A stretch of DNA of 64,000 bases from Bradyrhizobium sp. SZCCT0231 (GCF_018130245.1 NZ_JAFCKP010000003.1:62001-126000), one strand, 5' to 3'. Positions 45,316 through 54,752 are shown, numbered from the stretch's first letter. Numbers and translations are program-made. The notes: generated from the sequence alone by a model not told the origin.

Positions 45316-46269
45316 GTGCTCGCCTATACCGCCAGACGCATTGTCTATGTCGTCCCCATCGTCATCAGCGTGGCGCTGGTGTGCTTCCTGCTCGTGCACA
45401 TCACGCCGGGCGATCCGCTCGTCGCCGTGCTGCCGGCCGATGCGTCGCAGGAGCTCGCCGCGCAGCTGCGCGCCGCCTATGGCTTCGACCGGCCGCTGCC
45501 GGTGCAGTTCGGCCTCTGGCTCTTGCGCGCGCTGCATGGCGATCTCGGCAATTCCATCGCCACCGGGCGCCCGGTGCTCGCCGAGGTCATGCGCGCGGTC
45601 GGCAATACCGTCACGCTCGCGATTGCCGCGGCCATCATCGGCTTCACCATGGGCATCCTGCTCGGCCTGATCGCCGGCTATTTCCGCGAGACCTGGATCG
45701 ACAAGGTCGCGACCTCCTTTGCCATCGCCGGCGTCTCGGTGCCGCATTACTGGCTCGGCATGCTGCTCGTCATCATCTTCTCGGTCCAGCTCAACTGGCT
45801 GCCCGCGGTCGGCGCCGGGCCCAGCGGCTCCAACTCCTGGGCGTGGGATTGGGCGCACCTCAAATACCTCGTGCTGCCGGCGATCACGACCTCGGTGATT
45901 CCCATGGGCATCGTCACCCGCACGGTGCGCGCGCTCACCGGCGACATCCTCTCCCAGGATTTCGTCGAGGCCTTGCGTGCAAAGGGCCTGCATGAGCTCG
46001 GCGTGTTCCGTCACGTCGTCAAGAACGCCGCACCCACCGCGCTCGCGGTGATGGGGCTCCAGCTCGGCTACATGCTCGGCGGCTCGATCCTGATCGAGAC
46101 GGTGTTCTCCTGGCCGGGCTCGGGCTTCCTGCTCAACTCGGCGATCTTCCAGCGCGACCTGCCGCTGCTGCAGGGCACGATCCTGATCCTGGCGCTGTTC
46201 TTCGTCTTTCTCAATCTGCTGGTCGACATCGCCCAAGCCGCGATCGATCCGCGCATCAAGCGGGGCTAG
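45316..46269 (+). CDS. dppB: Peptide-type ABC transporter permease, DppB-like
   Basis: The 317-residue inner-membrane permease has six hydrophobic segments (residues about 9-28, 95-120, 135-155, 185-205, 245-270, 285-305). The EAA loop EALRAKGLHELGVFRHVVKNA is the ATPase contact and DPLVAVLPADASQEL follows the family HITPGDP motif. GTG at 45316 is chosen because the frame upstream lies in a palindromic block. Operon with the C permease, two ATPases, amidase and small subunit. Confidence 0.87.
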   Translation: MLAYTARRIVYVVPIVISVALVCFLLVHITPGDPLVAVLPADASQELAAQLRAAYGFDRPLPVQFGLWLLRALHGDLGNSIATGRPVLAEVMRAVGNTVTLAIAAAIIGFTMGILLGLIAGYFRETWIDKVATSFAIAGVSVPHYWLGMLLVIIFSVQLNWLPAVGAGPSGSNSWAWDWAHLKYLVLPAITTSVIPMGIVTRTVRALTGDILSQDFVEALRAKGLHELGVFRHVVKNAAPTALAVMGLQLGYMLGGSILIETVFSWPGSGFLLNSAIFQRDLPLLQGTILILALFFVFLNLLVDIAQAAIDPRIKRG

Positions 46270-46272
46270 CCG

Positions 46273-47175
46273 ATGAGCGAGCTTCCGTTGACAGCCACCG
46301 CCGACGCTGCGCTGCAGGCCGCACCCGCCACCAAGGCGCGCGGTTATTGGGCGACCGTCGGCCGCCGCATCATGCGCGACAAGGTCAGCATGGCCTGCGC
46401 GCTGGTGCTGCTGCTGATCTTCCTCTCCGCGATCCTCGCGCCGTGGCTCGGTCTCGAAGACCCCTACAAGGGCTCGATGATCCGCCGCCTGCGCCACATC
46501 GGCACCACAGGCTATCCGCTCGGCACCGACGAGCTCGGCCGCGACATGCTGGCGCGGCTGATCTATGGCGGCCGGCTGTCGCTGGTCATCGGCATCCTGC
46601 CGGTGATCCTCGCCTTCTGCATCGGCACCTCGCTCGGCATCATTGCCGGCTATGTCGGCGGCAAGCTCAATACCGCGATCATGCGCACGGTGGACGTGTT
46701 CTACGCCTTCCCGTCGGTGCTGCTGGCGATCGCGATCTCCGGCGCGCTCGGCGCCGGCATCCTCAACTCCATCGTGGCGCTCACCATCGTGTTCGTGCCG
46801 CAGATCACCCGCGTTGCCGAAAGCGTCACGACCGGCGTGCGCAACATGGACTTCGTCGAGGCCGCGCGTGCCTCCGGCGCGGGACCGTTCACCATCATGC
46901 GCGTCCACATCCTCGGCAACGTGCTGGGCGCGATCTTCGTCTATGCGACCAGCCTGATCTCGGTCTCGATGATTTTGGCAGCCGGCCTGTCCTTCCTCGG
47001 CCTCGGGACAAAACCGCCGGAGCCGGAATGGGGCCTGATGCTGAACACCCTGCGCACCGCGATCTACGTCAATCCCTGGGTCGCAGCCCTGCCGGGCGCG
47101 ATGATCTTCGCGGTCTCGATCTGCTTCAACCTGCTCTCGGACGGCCTGCGCAGCGCCATGGACATCAGGAACTAG
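46273..47175 (+). CDS. dppC: Peptide-type ABC transporter permease, DppC-like
   Basis: The 300-residue permease starts with a short cytosolic lead, then six transmembrane helices (residues about 40-62, 100-125, 140-160, 170-190, 225-250, 275-293). The signature GTDELGRDMLARLIYGGRLSL and the EAA segment EAARASGAGPFTIMRVHILGN identify DppC. It begins 3 bp after the DppB stop. Confidence 0.88.
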   Translation: MSELPLTATADAALQAAPATKARGYWATVGRRIMRDKVSMACALVLLLIFLSAILAPWLGLEDPYKGSMIRRLRHIGTTGYPLGTDELGRDMLARLIYGGRLSLVIGILPVILAFCIGTSLGIIAGYVGGKLNTAIMRTVDVFYAFPSVLLAIAISGALGAGILNSIVALTIVFVPQITRVAESVTTGVRNMDFVEAARASGAGPFTIMRVHILGNVLGAIFVYATSLISVSMILAAGLSFLGLGTKPPEPEWGLMLNTLRTAIYVNPWVAALPGAMIFAVSICFNLLSDGLRSAMDIRN

Positions 47176-47178
47176 GCC

Positions 47179-48240
47179 ATGAGCGAAACCAACACGTCCG
47201 TCGCCATGCTGGAACCGGTCGAGGACCGCGGCGGCGTCGCGCAGCCGCTGCTTCAGGTCAACGGCCTGACCAAGCATTTCCCGGTGCGCGGCGGCCTGTT
47301 CGCCGCCAAGCGCACCGTGCGCGCCGTCGACAACGTCTCCTTCTCCGTCGCCAAGGGCGAGACCGTCGGCATCGTCGGCGAGTCCGGCTGCGGCAAGTCG
47401 ACCACCGCGCGCCTCTTGATGCATCTGATGCCGCGCGATGACGGCGACATCATCTATGACGGCATGACGGTCGGGCAGTCCTTGTCGCTGCGCGAGCTGC
47501 GCCGCGGCATGCAGATGGTGTTCCAGGACTCCTACGCCTCGCTCAATCCGCGCCTGACGATCGAGGAATCCATCGCCTTCGGACCGAAGGTCCACGGCAT
47601 GGCCGATGGCGCGGCGCGCAACCTGGCGCGCGAGCTGCTCGGCAAGGTCGGCTTGCGTCCGGAAACCTTCGCCAACCGTTATCCGCACGAGATCTCCGGC
47701 GGCCAGCGCCAGCGCGTCAACATCGCCCGTGCGCTTGCTCTCTCGCCGCGGCTGGTGATCCTGGATGAGGCCGTCTCCGCGCTCGACAAATCCGTCGAGG
47801 CCCAGGTGCTCAACCTGCTCGCCGATCTCAAGCGCGAGTTCGGCCTGACCTATCTCTTCATCAGCCACGACCTCAACGTGGTCCGTTACATCTCGGACCG
47901 CGTGCTGGTGATGTATCTCGGCGAGGTCGTCGAGCTCGGTCCGGTCGATCAGGTCTGGGACGCGCCCGCCCACCCCTACACGCGCGCCCTTCTCGCGGCG
48001 ATGCCGTCATCGGACCCCGACAGGCGCACCGAGACGCCGCCGATATCGGGCGACCCGCCCAATCCGATCGATCCGCCCTCGGGCTGTCGCTTCCACACCC
48101 GTTGTCCGTTTGCGGAGCCGCTCTGCGCAAATGCGACACCAAAGCTCACCGCGCTCGATAGAATGGGCCACGAGGCCGCGTGCTACATGGCGATTCCGGG
48201 TTCAGGCCATAGCCGCGCGCCCAGGGAGAAGACCGCATGA
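47179..48240 (+). CDS. Peptide-type ABC transporter ATP-binding protein, DppF/OppF-like
   Basis: The 353-residue ATPase has Walker [10 protein letters not shown] (67-75), signature [17 protein letters not shown], Walker [15 protein letters not shown] and the C-terminal oligopeptide-ATPase tail with cysteines [14 protein letters not shown]. The GATE linker region ([16 protein letters not shown]) marks the OppF side. It starts 3 bp after dppC and overlaps the small amidase-subunit gene by 4 bases. Confidence 0.92.
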   Translation: MSETNTSVAMLEPVEDRGGVAQPLLQVNGLTKHFPVRGGLFAAKRTVRAVDNVSFSVAKGETVGIVGESGCGKSTTARLLMHLMPRDDGDIIYDGMTVGQSLSLRELRRGMQMVFQDSYASLNPRLTIEESIAFGPKVHGMADGAARNLARELLGKVGLRPETFANRYPHEISGGQRQRVNIARALALSPRLVILDEAVSALDKSVEAQVLNLLADLKREFGLTYLFISHDLNVVRYISDRVLVMYLGEVVELGPVDQVWDAPAHPYTRALLAAMPSSDPDRRTETPPISGDPPNPIDPPSGCRFHTRCPFAEPLCANATPKLTALDRMGHEAACYMAIPGSGHSRAPREKTA

Positions 48241-48434
48241 CCAGACCGACACCGAAAGAGATCAAGCCGATCGCGCAAATTGCCGGCGTGCCCGTGGACG
48301 ACGAGATCGCAACCCGCATCTCCAATGCCATAGGGCCCGCCTTCGAGGGCTTTGCCGCGATCGCCGGCACGCTGCCCTTCGACCTAGAGCCGGCGTCCTA
48401 CGTGCTCGCGCAGACGCAGAAGGTGTCGAAATGA
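48237..48434 (+). CDS. Small AtzG/GatC-like amidase-associated protein (DUF4089-like)
   Basis: A 65-residue protein overlapping the ATPase gene before it and the amidase gene after it, 4 bases each (ATGA-type). The pattern IAQIAGVPVDDEIATRISNA, LPFDLEPASYVLA follows the short GatC/AtzG-like subunits, where a V-D-D helix start and an E-P-A exit match. These small subunits stabilise amidase-signature enzymes. The evidence is pattern, size and coupling to the amidase gene; no direct family search was possible. Confidence 0.6.
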   Translation: MTRPTPKEIKPIAQIAGVPVDDEIATRISNAIGPAFEGFAAIAGTLPFDLEPASYVLAQTQKVSK

Positions 48435-49846
48435 GCCGTGAGCCCGCCTTGATGACGCTCACCGAGGTCGCGCGCGCGATCGCGATGAAGCAGCTGTCCT
48501 CGCATGAGGTGACGCGTGCGCTGCTGCACCGCATCGCGCAATGGCAGCCGCATCTCAACGCCTTCATGTCGATCGAAGCGGAAGCCGCGCTGAAGGCGGC
48601 CGAGGCCGCCGACGCCGAGCTCGCCAAGGGCAACGCCCGCGGGCCGCTGCATGGCGTGCCGCTCGCGCACAAGGACATGTACTACGACGCGGGCCACGTC
48701 GCGACCTGCGGCTCGCTGATCCGGCGCGATTTCGTGCCGACCGTCACGTCCACCGCCTTGCAGCGGCTGAAGGATGCCGGCCAGGTCCGGCTCGGCACGC
48801 TGCATCTCGCCGAGTTCGCTTATGGTGCGACCGGGCACAACAGCCATTATGGTCCGGTGCGCAATCCCTGGAACGTGGCGCACATCACCGGCGGCTCGTC
48901 CTCGGGCTCGGGCTCGGCGGTCGCAGCGCGCCTGACCTATGCCGCGCTCGGCTCCGACACCGGCGGCTCGATCCGCATGCCCTCGCATTTCTGTGGTGTC
49001 ACGGGGCTCAAGACCACCTGGAGCCGCGTCAGCCGCGCCGGCGCTATGCCGCTGTCGCAATCGCTCGACACGGTCGGCCCGCTCGCGCGCACCGCGGAGG
49101 ATTGCGCGTTGCTGCTGGCGTTGACGGCCGGCCCGGATCCGGAGGATCCGACCGCGAGCCGCGAGCCTCTCTCGGACTACGTCGCCGCGACCAAGGGATC
49201 TCTGAACGGCCTCAAGATCGGCGTGCCCGCGACCTACTATGTCGACGATCTCGACAGCGAGGTCGCGCGCGTGCTCGACGAGACCATTGCGGTGCTCAAG
49301 CGCGAGGGCGCCGACATCGTCAAGGTCGAGCTGCCGGACCAGCGGCAATTGCAGGCGGCGAGCCAGCTCGTGCTGGCCGCTGAAGCCGCCGCCTTCCACA
49401 AGCGCTGGCTGATCGAGCGTTCGCAGGATTACGGCGCGCAGACATTGATGCGCCTCCAGAACGGCCTGGCCGTTCCCGCCATCACCTATCTCGAAGCGAT
49501 GCGCTGGCGTGGGCCGGCGCTTGCCGCGCACAATGCGGCGACCGCGGGCGTCGACGCGGTGATCGCGCCGGCATCCCCGGTGCCGGCGCCGTCGATCGAG
49601 GAGAGCGATGTCGGTGGCGGCCCGAACGCGCCGTCGCTGTTGCAGCGGCTGACGCTGTTCACCCGTCCCGTGAACTTCTTGGGCCTGCCGTCGCTGACCA
49701 TTCCCTCGGGCTTCACCAAAAGCGGACTGCCTGTCGGCATGCAGCTGATCGGCCGCTCCTTCGACGAAGCGACCCTGCTCACCATCGGCGCGGCCTTCCA
49801 GCGCGCCACCGACTATCACGATCGATTGCCGAAACTGCCGTCATGA
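48431..49846 (+). CDS. Amidase-signature family hydrolase
   Basis: The 471-residue amidase has the Ser-cisSer-Lys triad. K81 is in AHKDMYY, serines 156-158 in TGGSSSGSGSA, and the nucleophile S180 in DTGGSIRMPS. The HGVPLAHKD and FCGVTGLKTTWSRV segments are family marks. It hydrolyses a carboxamide, biuret or similar C-N bond in the cytoplasm. It is flanked by the ATPases of a peptide-type importer and by an AtzG-like small protein, so the transported solute is a probable substrate. Start (ATG) overlaps the small gene by 4 bases. Confidence 0.9.
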   Translation: MSREPALMTLTEVARAIAMKQLSSHEVTRALLHRIAQWQPHLNAFMSIEAEAALKAAEAADAELAKGNARGPLHGVPLAHKDMYYDAGHVATCGSLIRRDFVPTVTSTALQRLKDAGQVRLGTLHLAEFAYGATGHNSHYGPVRNPWNVAHITGGSSSGSGSAVAARLTYAALGSDTGGSIRMPSHFCGVTGLKTTWSRVSRAGAMPLSQSLDTVGPLARTAEDCALLLALTAGPDPEDPTASREPLSDYVAATKGSLNGLKIGVPATYYVDDLDSEVARVLDETIAVLKREGADIVKVELPDQRQLQAASQLVLAAEAAAFHKRWLIERSQDYGAQTLMRLQNGLAVPAITYLEAMRWRGPALAAHNAATAGVDAVIAPASPVPAPSIEESDVGGGPNAPSLLQRLTLFTRPVNFLGLPSLTIPSGFTKSGLPVGMQLIGRSFDEATLLTIGAAFQRATDYHDRLPKLPS

Positions 49847-50817
49847 CAAAACTCGTCGAGATCTCGGGCCTCAACATCCGCTTCACCGGCGAGCGCACGG
49901 TCTATGCCGTGAACGACCTCAGCCTCTCGCTCGGCAACAGCGAGGTGCTGGGCCTGCTCGGCGAGTCCGGTTCGGGCAAGAGCGTGACCTTGCGCGCGCT
50001 GATGCGCCTGTTGCCGAAGAAGCGCACGCAGATCTCCGGCACGGTCAACGTGCTGGGCCGCGACGTGCTCGCGATGAACGACGAGGAGCTGTCGTCGTTC
50101 CGCGGCCAGACCGTCTCGATGATCTTCCAGGAACCCGCGCTCGCGCTCGATCCGGTCTACACCATCGGCGCACAGATCGCCGAAAGCGTGGTGCGCCATG
50201 AAGGCAAGAGCTACGCGGAGGGTAGGGCACGTGCGCTCGAAATGCTCGAGGTCGTGCGCATCCCCTCGGCCAAGCGCCGGCTGGACGCCTATCCGCACGA
50301 GATGTCCGGCGGCATGCGTCAGCGCGCGATGATCGCGCTCGCGCTCGCCTGTCGGCCAAAAATCCTGCTGGCGGACGAGCCGACCACCGCGCTCGATGCC
50401 ACAGTGCAGATCCAGATCCTCTTGCTGCTGCGCGAGCTGCAGCGCGAGTTCGGCATGTCCGTCATCTTCGTCACCCACGACATCGGCGTCGCGATCGAGA
50501 TCTGCGACCGCGTCGCGGTGATGTATGCCGGCCAGATCGTGGAGCAGGGCACGCTTCGCGACATCGTCCGCTCGCCGGTGCATCCCTACGCCAAGGGCCT
50601 GCTCGCCTCCACCGTCCATGGCGCCAAGCGCGGCGCCCGCCTGGAGACCATTCCCGGCACGCCGCCCTCGCTCGCCGAGAAGCCGCACAACTGCTCCTTC
50701 GCTCCCCGCTGCGCTGTGGCCCAGCCGCGCTGCCTGGAGCAATTGCCTGCGAATGTGGAGGTGGGTCCGGGCCGGGCGGCGCGGTGCGTGCTGGCAGAGC
50801 CGGTTGTTGCGACGTAG
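49843..50817 (+). CDS. Peptide-type ABC transporter ATP-binding protein, DppD/OppD-like
   Basis: The 324-residue ATPase has Walker A GESGSGKS (40-47), signature MSGGMRQRAMIALALAC, Walker B ILLADEPTTALDAT and H-loop THDIGVAIEI, with the C-terminal oligopeptide tail FAPRCAVAQPRCLEQ. It starts inside the amidase stop (4-base overlap). It is the second ATPase of the transporter and is placed last, after the amidase. Confidence 0.92.
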   Translation: MTKLVEISGLNIRFTGERTVYAVNDLSLSLGNSEVLGLLGESGSGKSVTLRALMRLLPKKRTQISGTVNVLGRDVLAMNDEELSSFRGQTVSMIFQEPALALDPVYTIGAQIAESVVRHEGKSYAEGRARALEMLEVVRIPSAKRRLDAYPHEMSGGMRQRAMIALALACRPKILLADEPTTALDATVQIQILLLLRELQREFGMSVIFVTHDIGVAIEICDRVAVMYAGQIVEQGTLRDIVRSPVHPYAKGLLASTVHGAKRGARLETIPGTPPSLAEKPHNCSFAPRCAVAQPRCLEQLPANVEVGPGRAARCVLAEPVVAT

Positions 50818-50910
50818 CCGCGGCCCAACCGGCCGGCCGCGAGCAGCATTCACACCCCATTCATCCCGGTTCCCGTTCCATGGCTCCGTTCACGGAGAGG
50901 GACCTCACTT

Positions 50911-51180
50911 ATGTACATTTCCAACGAAGGCCTGCTCGTCATCCTGTTCGTTGGCCTGGTCGCCGGCTGGCTTGCCGGCAAGGTGGTGCGCGGGACCGGG
51001 TTCGGCGTCATCGGCGACATCGTGGTCGGCATCGCCGGCGCGCTGGTGGCGAGCTTCCTGTTTCCGAAGCTCGGCATTCGGCTCGGCACCGGCCTGATAT
51101 CCGAGATCGTCTATTCCGCGATCGGCGCGGTCATCCTGCTGCTGGTGGTGCGGCTGGTGCGCGGCGGCGGCCGGCTCTAG
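50911..51180 (+). CDS. GlsB/YeaQ/YmgE family membrane protein
   Basis: The 89-residue protein is nearly all hydrophobic (residues about 6-25, 35-52, 62-82). It shows VGLVAGWLAGKVVRGTGFGVIGD, the Gly-rich helix-helix pattern of the family once called transglycosylase-associated. Often stress-induced; function unsettled. Followed by a hairpin. Confidence 0.85.
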   Translation: MYISNEGLLVILFVGLVAGWLAGKVVRGTGFGVIGDIVVGIAGALVASFLFPKLGIRLGTGLISEIVYSAIGAVILLLVVRLVRGGGRL

Positions 51181-51188
51181 CCGGCCGC
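51167..51188 (+). terminator. GC-rich hairpin at the end of the GlsB-like gene
   Basis: GCGGCCGGC and GCCGGCCGC arms pair perfectly around TCTA, across the stop codon of the small membrane protein gene. No T run follows, so termination is only a possibility. Confidence 0.4.
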
Positions 51189-51441
51189 TCGGTTCGATGG
51201 ATCGGAACTTGCCGCCTCTCCTGAGCTGGGGAGGGCGGCAGCCTCTGCACCAAAAAGCCGCAAAGACTGTGAAATACCGGACTTGCGTGCGGGGCCGTCA
51301 GAGGTAGATGTGGCCTATCAGGGTTCTGGGTGAACTCGGCTGCGTTGGACGCAGAGCGAACATGATGTTAATCCGGGGCGAGTACCCTGAATTGCCCGTG
51401 AAATCAGGGGCTGTGGCCCCCACCTGAAAGAGATCAGACTG

Positions 51442-53190
51442 ATGGCAGCCATCCCTGGCGTCCGCCGTTCAGAGCTCGGTGACGCCTTGCGCGCCTGTCG
51501 CACGGCATTCATCGGCGTCGGCCTGATGAGCTGCATGATCAACCTGCTTTATCTGACCGGGTCGATCTTCATGCTGGAGGTCTACGACCGGGTGCTGCCG
51601 AGCCGCAGCATTCCGACCCTGGTCGGCCTCATCATCCTCGCCAGCTTCCTCTACATGGCGCAGGGTGTGCTGGACATGATCCGCAACCGCATCCTGGGGC
51701 GGATCGGTACCTCGCTCGACGAAGCCCTCAACAAGCGCGTGTTCGACACCATCGTGCGCCTGCCGCTCCTGGTCGGCAGCCGCAACGAGGGTCTGCAGCC
51801 GCTGCGCGATCTCGACAATGTCCGCTCCTTCCTCGGCGGCATGGGCCCCAGCGCGTTCTTCGACCTGCCCTGGCTGCCGCTCTATCTCGCCATCTGCTTC
51901 GCCTTCCACGTCCTGATCGGCGTCACCGCGCTGGCCGGCGCCATCATCCTGGTCGGCCTGACGCTGGTCACCGAGTTCATGTCCCGCCAGCCGGCGAAGG
52001 AGGCGATGGGCCTTGCCGCCCAGCGCAACGATCTCGCCCAGGCCAGCCGCCGCAACGCCGAGGTGATGGTGTCGATGGGCATGGCCGGACGGATGAACCA
52101 GCGCTGGAGCGAGGCCAACGAAAAATATCTCGCCGGCAATCAGCGGGCGAGCGACGTCGCCGGCGGTCTCGGCGCGGTCGCAAAAGTGCTGCGCATGATG
52201 CTGCAATCGGCCGTGCTCGCGGTCGGTGCCTATCTCGTCATCCACCAGGAGGCGACCGCCGGCATCATCATCGCCGGCTCGATCCTGTCCGCCCGCGCGC
52301 TCGCGCCGGTCGATCTCGCCATTGCGCACTGGAAATCCTTCGTCGCCGCGCGTCAGAGCTGGCACCGCCTCACGCGCCTATTGGAGCAGATGCCGGCGCA
52401 GACGATGCCGACCCAGTTGCAGGCGCCCACCAGCCGGCTCTCGGTCGAAGGTGTCGCCATGGTGCCGCCCGGCGATCAGCGTCTCGTGGTGCAGGACATC
52501 ACCTTCGCGCTCGCCGCAGGCAACGGCCTCGGCGTGATCGGCCCGAGCGGTTCCGGCAAGTCGTCATTGATCCGCGCGCTGGTCGGGGTCTGGCAGCCGG
52601 TGCGCGGCAAGGTGCGGCTCGACGGCGCGGCGCTCGATCAATGGTCGTCCGACATGCTCGGCCGCCACGTCGGCTATCTGCCGCAGGATGTCGAATTGTT
52701 CGGCGGCACCATCGCGCAGAACATCAGCCGGTTCGATCCCGCGGCGACCTCTGAAGGCATCATCGCGGCTGCGAAGGAAGCCGGCGTGCACGAGATGATC
52801 ATCAAGATGCGCGAGGGCTACAACACGCAAGTCGGCGAGCAGGGCGCTGCGCTGTCGGCAGGCCAAGCGCAGCGCGTGGCGCTGGCGCGCGCGCTCTACG
52901 GCAACCCCTTCCTGATCGTGCTCGACGAGCCCAACTCCAATCTCGACACCGAAGGCGATGAGGCGCTGACCCGTGCCATCCGCTCAGCGCGCGAGCGCGG
53001 CGCCATCGTCGTCGTGGTGGCGCACCGCCCGATCGGCGTCGAGGCGGTCGACCAGATCCTGGTGCTGCGCGACGGCCGCATGCAGACGTTCGGACCGAAG
53101 GAGCAGGTGCTCGCCCAGGTGCTGCAGCCGCGCGTGACGCCGCCGGCACCGATCAAGATCGTCAGCGAAGGCGGAGTGGCCAAATCATGA
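51442..53190 (+). CDS. Type I secretion ABC transporter (PrtD-like)
   Basis: The 582-residue exporter has a type I secretion ABC (PrtD/AprD) layout without a C39 peptidase domain. Membrane helices lie in the first 310 residues (IGVGLMSCMINLLYLTGSIFMLEVYDRVLPSRS is the family N-terminal motif). The ATPase follows, with Walker A GPSGSGKS near 370, signature LSAGQAQRVALARAL and Walker B IVLDEPNSNLD. A leader gap of about 260 bp precedes it with a weak hairpin. It carries proteins with a C-terminal secretion signal and is followed at 10 bp by its membrane-fusion partner. No substrate gene adjacent. Confidence 0.93.
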   Translation: MAAIPGVRRSELGDALRACRTAFIGVGLMSCMINLLYLTGSIFMLEVYDRVLPSRSIPTLVGLIILASFLYMAQGVLDMIRNRILGRIGTSLDEALNKRVFDTIVRLPLLVGSRNEGLQPLRDLDNVRSFLGGMGPSAFFDLPWLPLYLAICFAFHVLIGVTALAGAIILVGLTLVTEFMSRQPAKEAMGLAAQRNDLAQASRRNAEVMVSMGMAGRMNQRWSEANEKYLAGNQRASDVAGGLGAVAKVLRMMLQSAVLAVGAYLVIHQEATAGIIIAGSILSARALAPVDLAIAHWKSFVAARQSWHRLTRLLEQMPAQTMPTQLQAPTSRLSVEGVAMVPPGDQRLVVQDITFALAAGNGLGVIGPSGSGKSSLIRALVGVWQPVRGKVRLDGAALDQWSSDMLGRHVGYLPQDVELFGGTIAQNISRFDPAATSEGIIAAAKEAGVHEMIIKMREGYNTQVGEQGAALSAGQAQRVALARALYGNPFLIVLDEPNSNLDTEGDEALTRAIRSARERGAIVVVVAHRPIGVEAVDQILVLRDGRMQTFGPKEQVLAQVLQPRVTPPAPIKIVSEGGVAKS

Positions 53191-53200
53191 GTACAAAGTC

Positions 53201-54535
53201 ATGAGCACGATGGCCATCGGCGACGCGAAGCCTGCCGCGAAGAAGACCGTACGCGACTCTATCAAGTTTCACCTGATCCTCGGCCTTGTGATCGTGCTGG
53301 TCCTGGTCGTCGGCCTCGGCGGCTGGGCGTCGACCGTGCTGATCTCGGGCGCGCTGATCGCGCCGGGGCAGATCGTTGTCGAATCCAACGTCAAGAAGGT
53401 GCAGCATCCGACCGGCGGCGTGGTCGGCGAGCTGCGCGCCCGCGACGGCGACCTGGTCAAGGCCGGCGACATCGTGGTGCGCCTCGACGACACCGTCACC
53501 AAGGCGAACCTTGCGATCGTCACCAAGAATCTGGACGCCGCGCAGGCGCGCGCGGCACGACTGCAGGCCGAGCAGCGCGGTGTCGACAAGATCGAATTCC
53601 CGCAAAGCCTCCTCGAGCGCGCCAACGATCCGGACGTCAAGGTGCTGCTGTCGGCCGAAACCAAGCTGTTCGACGTCCGCGTCAACGGCCGCACCGGACA
53701 GAAGGCCCAGCTGCGCGAGCGCATCACCCAGCTCAACGAGGAAATTGCCGGTCTCAGCGCCCAGGAGAAGGCCAAGGATCAGGAGATCGCGCTGGTGCTG
53801 AACGAGCTCACCGGCGTGCGCGAGCTCTACGACAAGCGTCTGGTGCAGATCTCGCGCCTGACCCAGCTCGAACGCGACTCGGCCCGCCTCAACGGCGAGC
53901 GCGCGCAGTACATCGCCTCGCGCGCCCAGGCCAAGGGCAAGATCACCGAGACCGAGCTCCAGATCATCCAGATCGACAAGGACGTGGTCAGCGAGGTCTC
54001 CAAGGACCTGCGCGAGACCAACGACAAGATCGGTGAGCTGATCGAGCGCAAGGTCGCTGCCGAAGACCAGCTCCGCCGGGTCGACATCCGCGCGCCGCAG
54101 GACGGCATGGTGCTGCAATCGAGCGTGCACACGGTCGGCGGCGTCGTCACCGCCGGCGATACCTTGATGCTGATCGTGCCGCAGGCCGACGATCTCCAGG
54201 TCGAGGCCAAGGTCAATCCGGTCGACATCGACAAGCTCCAGATCGGCCAGAAGACGCTGCTGCGCCTCTCCGCCTTCAACCAGCGCACCACGCCCGAGCT
54301 CAACGGCGTCGTCAGCCGCGTCTCGCCCGACGTCACCACCGACCAGCGCACCGGCCAAGGCTACTACACAATCCGCGTCTCGATGCCGGCCGAGGAGGTC
54401 GCCCGGCTCGGCGACGTCAAGCTGATTCCCGGCATGCCCGTGGAAGCCTTCGTCCAGACCGGCGACCGCACCATGCTGTCCTATCTGATGAAGCCGCTGC
54501 ACGACCAGCTGATGCGGGCGTTCCGCGAGAAGTGA
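53201..54535 (+). CDS. Type I secretion membrane-fusion protein (HlyD/PrtE family)
   Basis: The 444-residue periplasmic adaptor has one N-terminal membrane helix (about residues 25-47) and the family start SGALIAPGQIVVESNVKKVQHPTGG. Long coiled-coil helices span about 100-290. The C-terminal beta domain includes VVSRVSPDVTTDQRTGQGYYTIRV and LIPGMPVEAFVQTGDRTMLSYLMKP. A short ATG frame just upstream is not a gene. It bridges the PrtD-like ABC to an outer-membrane TolC-type channel that is not seen in the window. Confidence 0.93.
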   Translation: MSTMAIGDAKPAAKKTVRDSIKFHLILGLVIVLVLVVGLGGWASTVLISGALIAPGQIVVESNVKKVQHPTGGVVGELRARDGDLVKAGDIVVRLDDTVTKANLAIVTKNLDAAQARAARLQAEQRGVDKIEFPQSLLERANDPDVKVLLSAETKLFDVRVNGRTGQKAQLRERITQLNEEIAGLSAQEKAKDQEIALVLNELTGVRELYDKRLVQISRLTQLERDSARLNGERAQYIASRAQAKGKITETELQIIQIDKDVVSEVSKDLRETNDKIGELIERKVAAEDQLRRVDIRAPQDGMVLQSSVHTVGGVVTAGDTLMLIVPQADDLQVEAKVNPVDIDKLQIGQKTLLRLSAFNQRTTPELNGVVSRVSPDVTTDQRTGQGYYTIRVSMPAEEVARLGDVKLIPGMPVEAFVQTGDRTMLSYLMKPLHDQLMRAFREK

Positions 54536-54604
54536 CGCGCGAAAGCGCGTCGTCCCGGAGCGCGCTTAACGCGCATCCGGGATCTCGTGCCACGCACTCG
54601 GTCT

Positions 54605-54695
54605 CGTAGGGTGGGCAAAGGCGCAACGCGCCGTGCCCACCATCTTTCTTACGACGCGCATATTGGTGGGCACGCTTCGCTTTGCCCACCCTACG
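54605..54695. repeat. Intergenic palindrome, family C (CGTAGGGTGGGC type)
   Basis: A 91-bp repeat from CGTAGGGTGGGCAAAGGCGC to TTTGCCCACCCTACG, with inner TGCCCACC/GGTGGGCA arms. Second copy of the family; compare 41471-41561 and 63859-63947. Confidence 0.9.
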
Positions 54696-54752
54696 GCACC
54701 GCCTTCTTTGCTATAGTTCGGCTCAAGCTCCAAACAATCCGGCGGTCGAACC

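Noticed and set aside
45028-47973. A 981-codon frame opposite the dppB/dppC/ATPase genes
   Set aside because: It is the complement of clear transporter genes, rich in Asp/His/Arg, with no family signal and no ribosome site. It is a GC artefact.
53187-53204. A short ATG-starting frame just before the HlyD-like gene
   Set aside because: It is only a few codons (ATGAGTACAAAGTCATGA); the HlyD family N-terminus begins at 53201.
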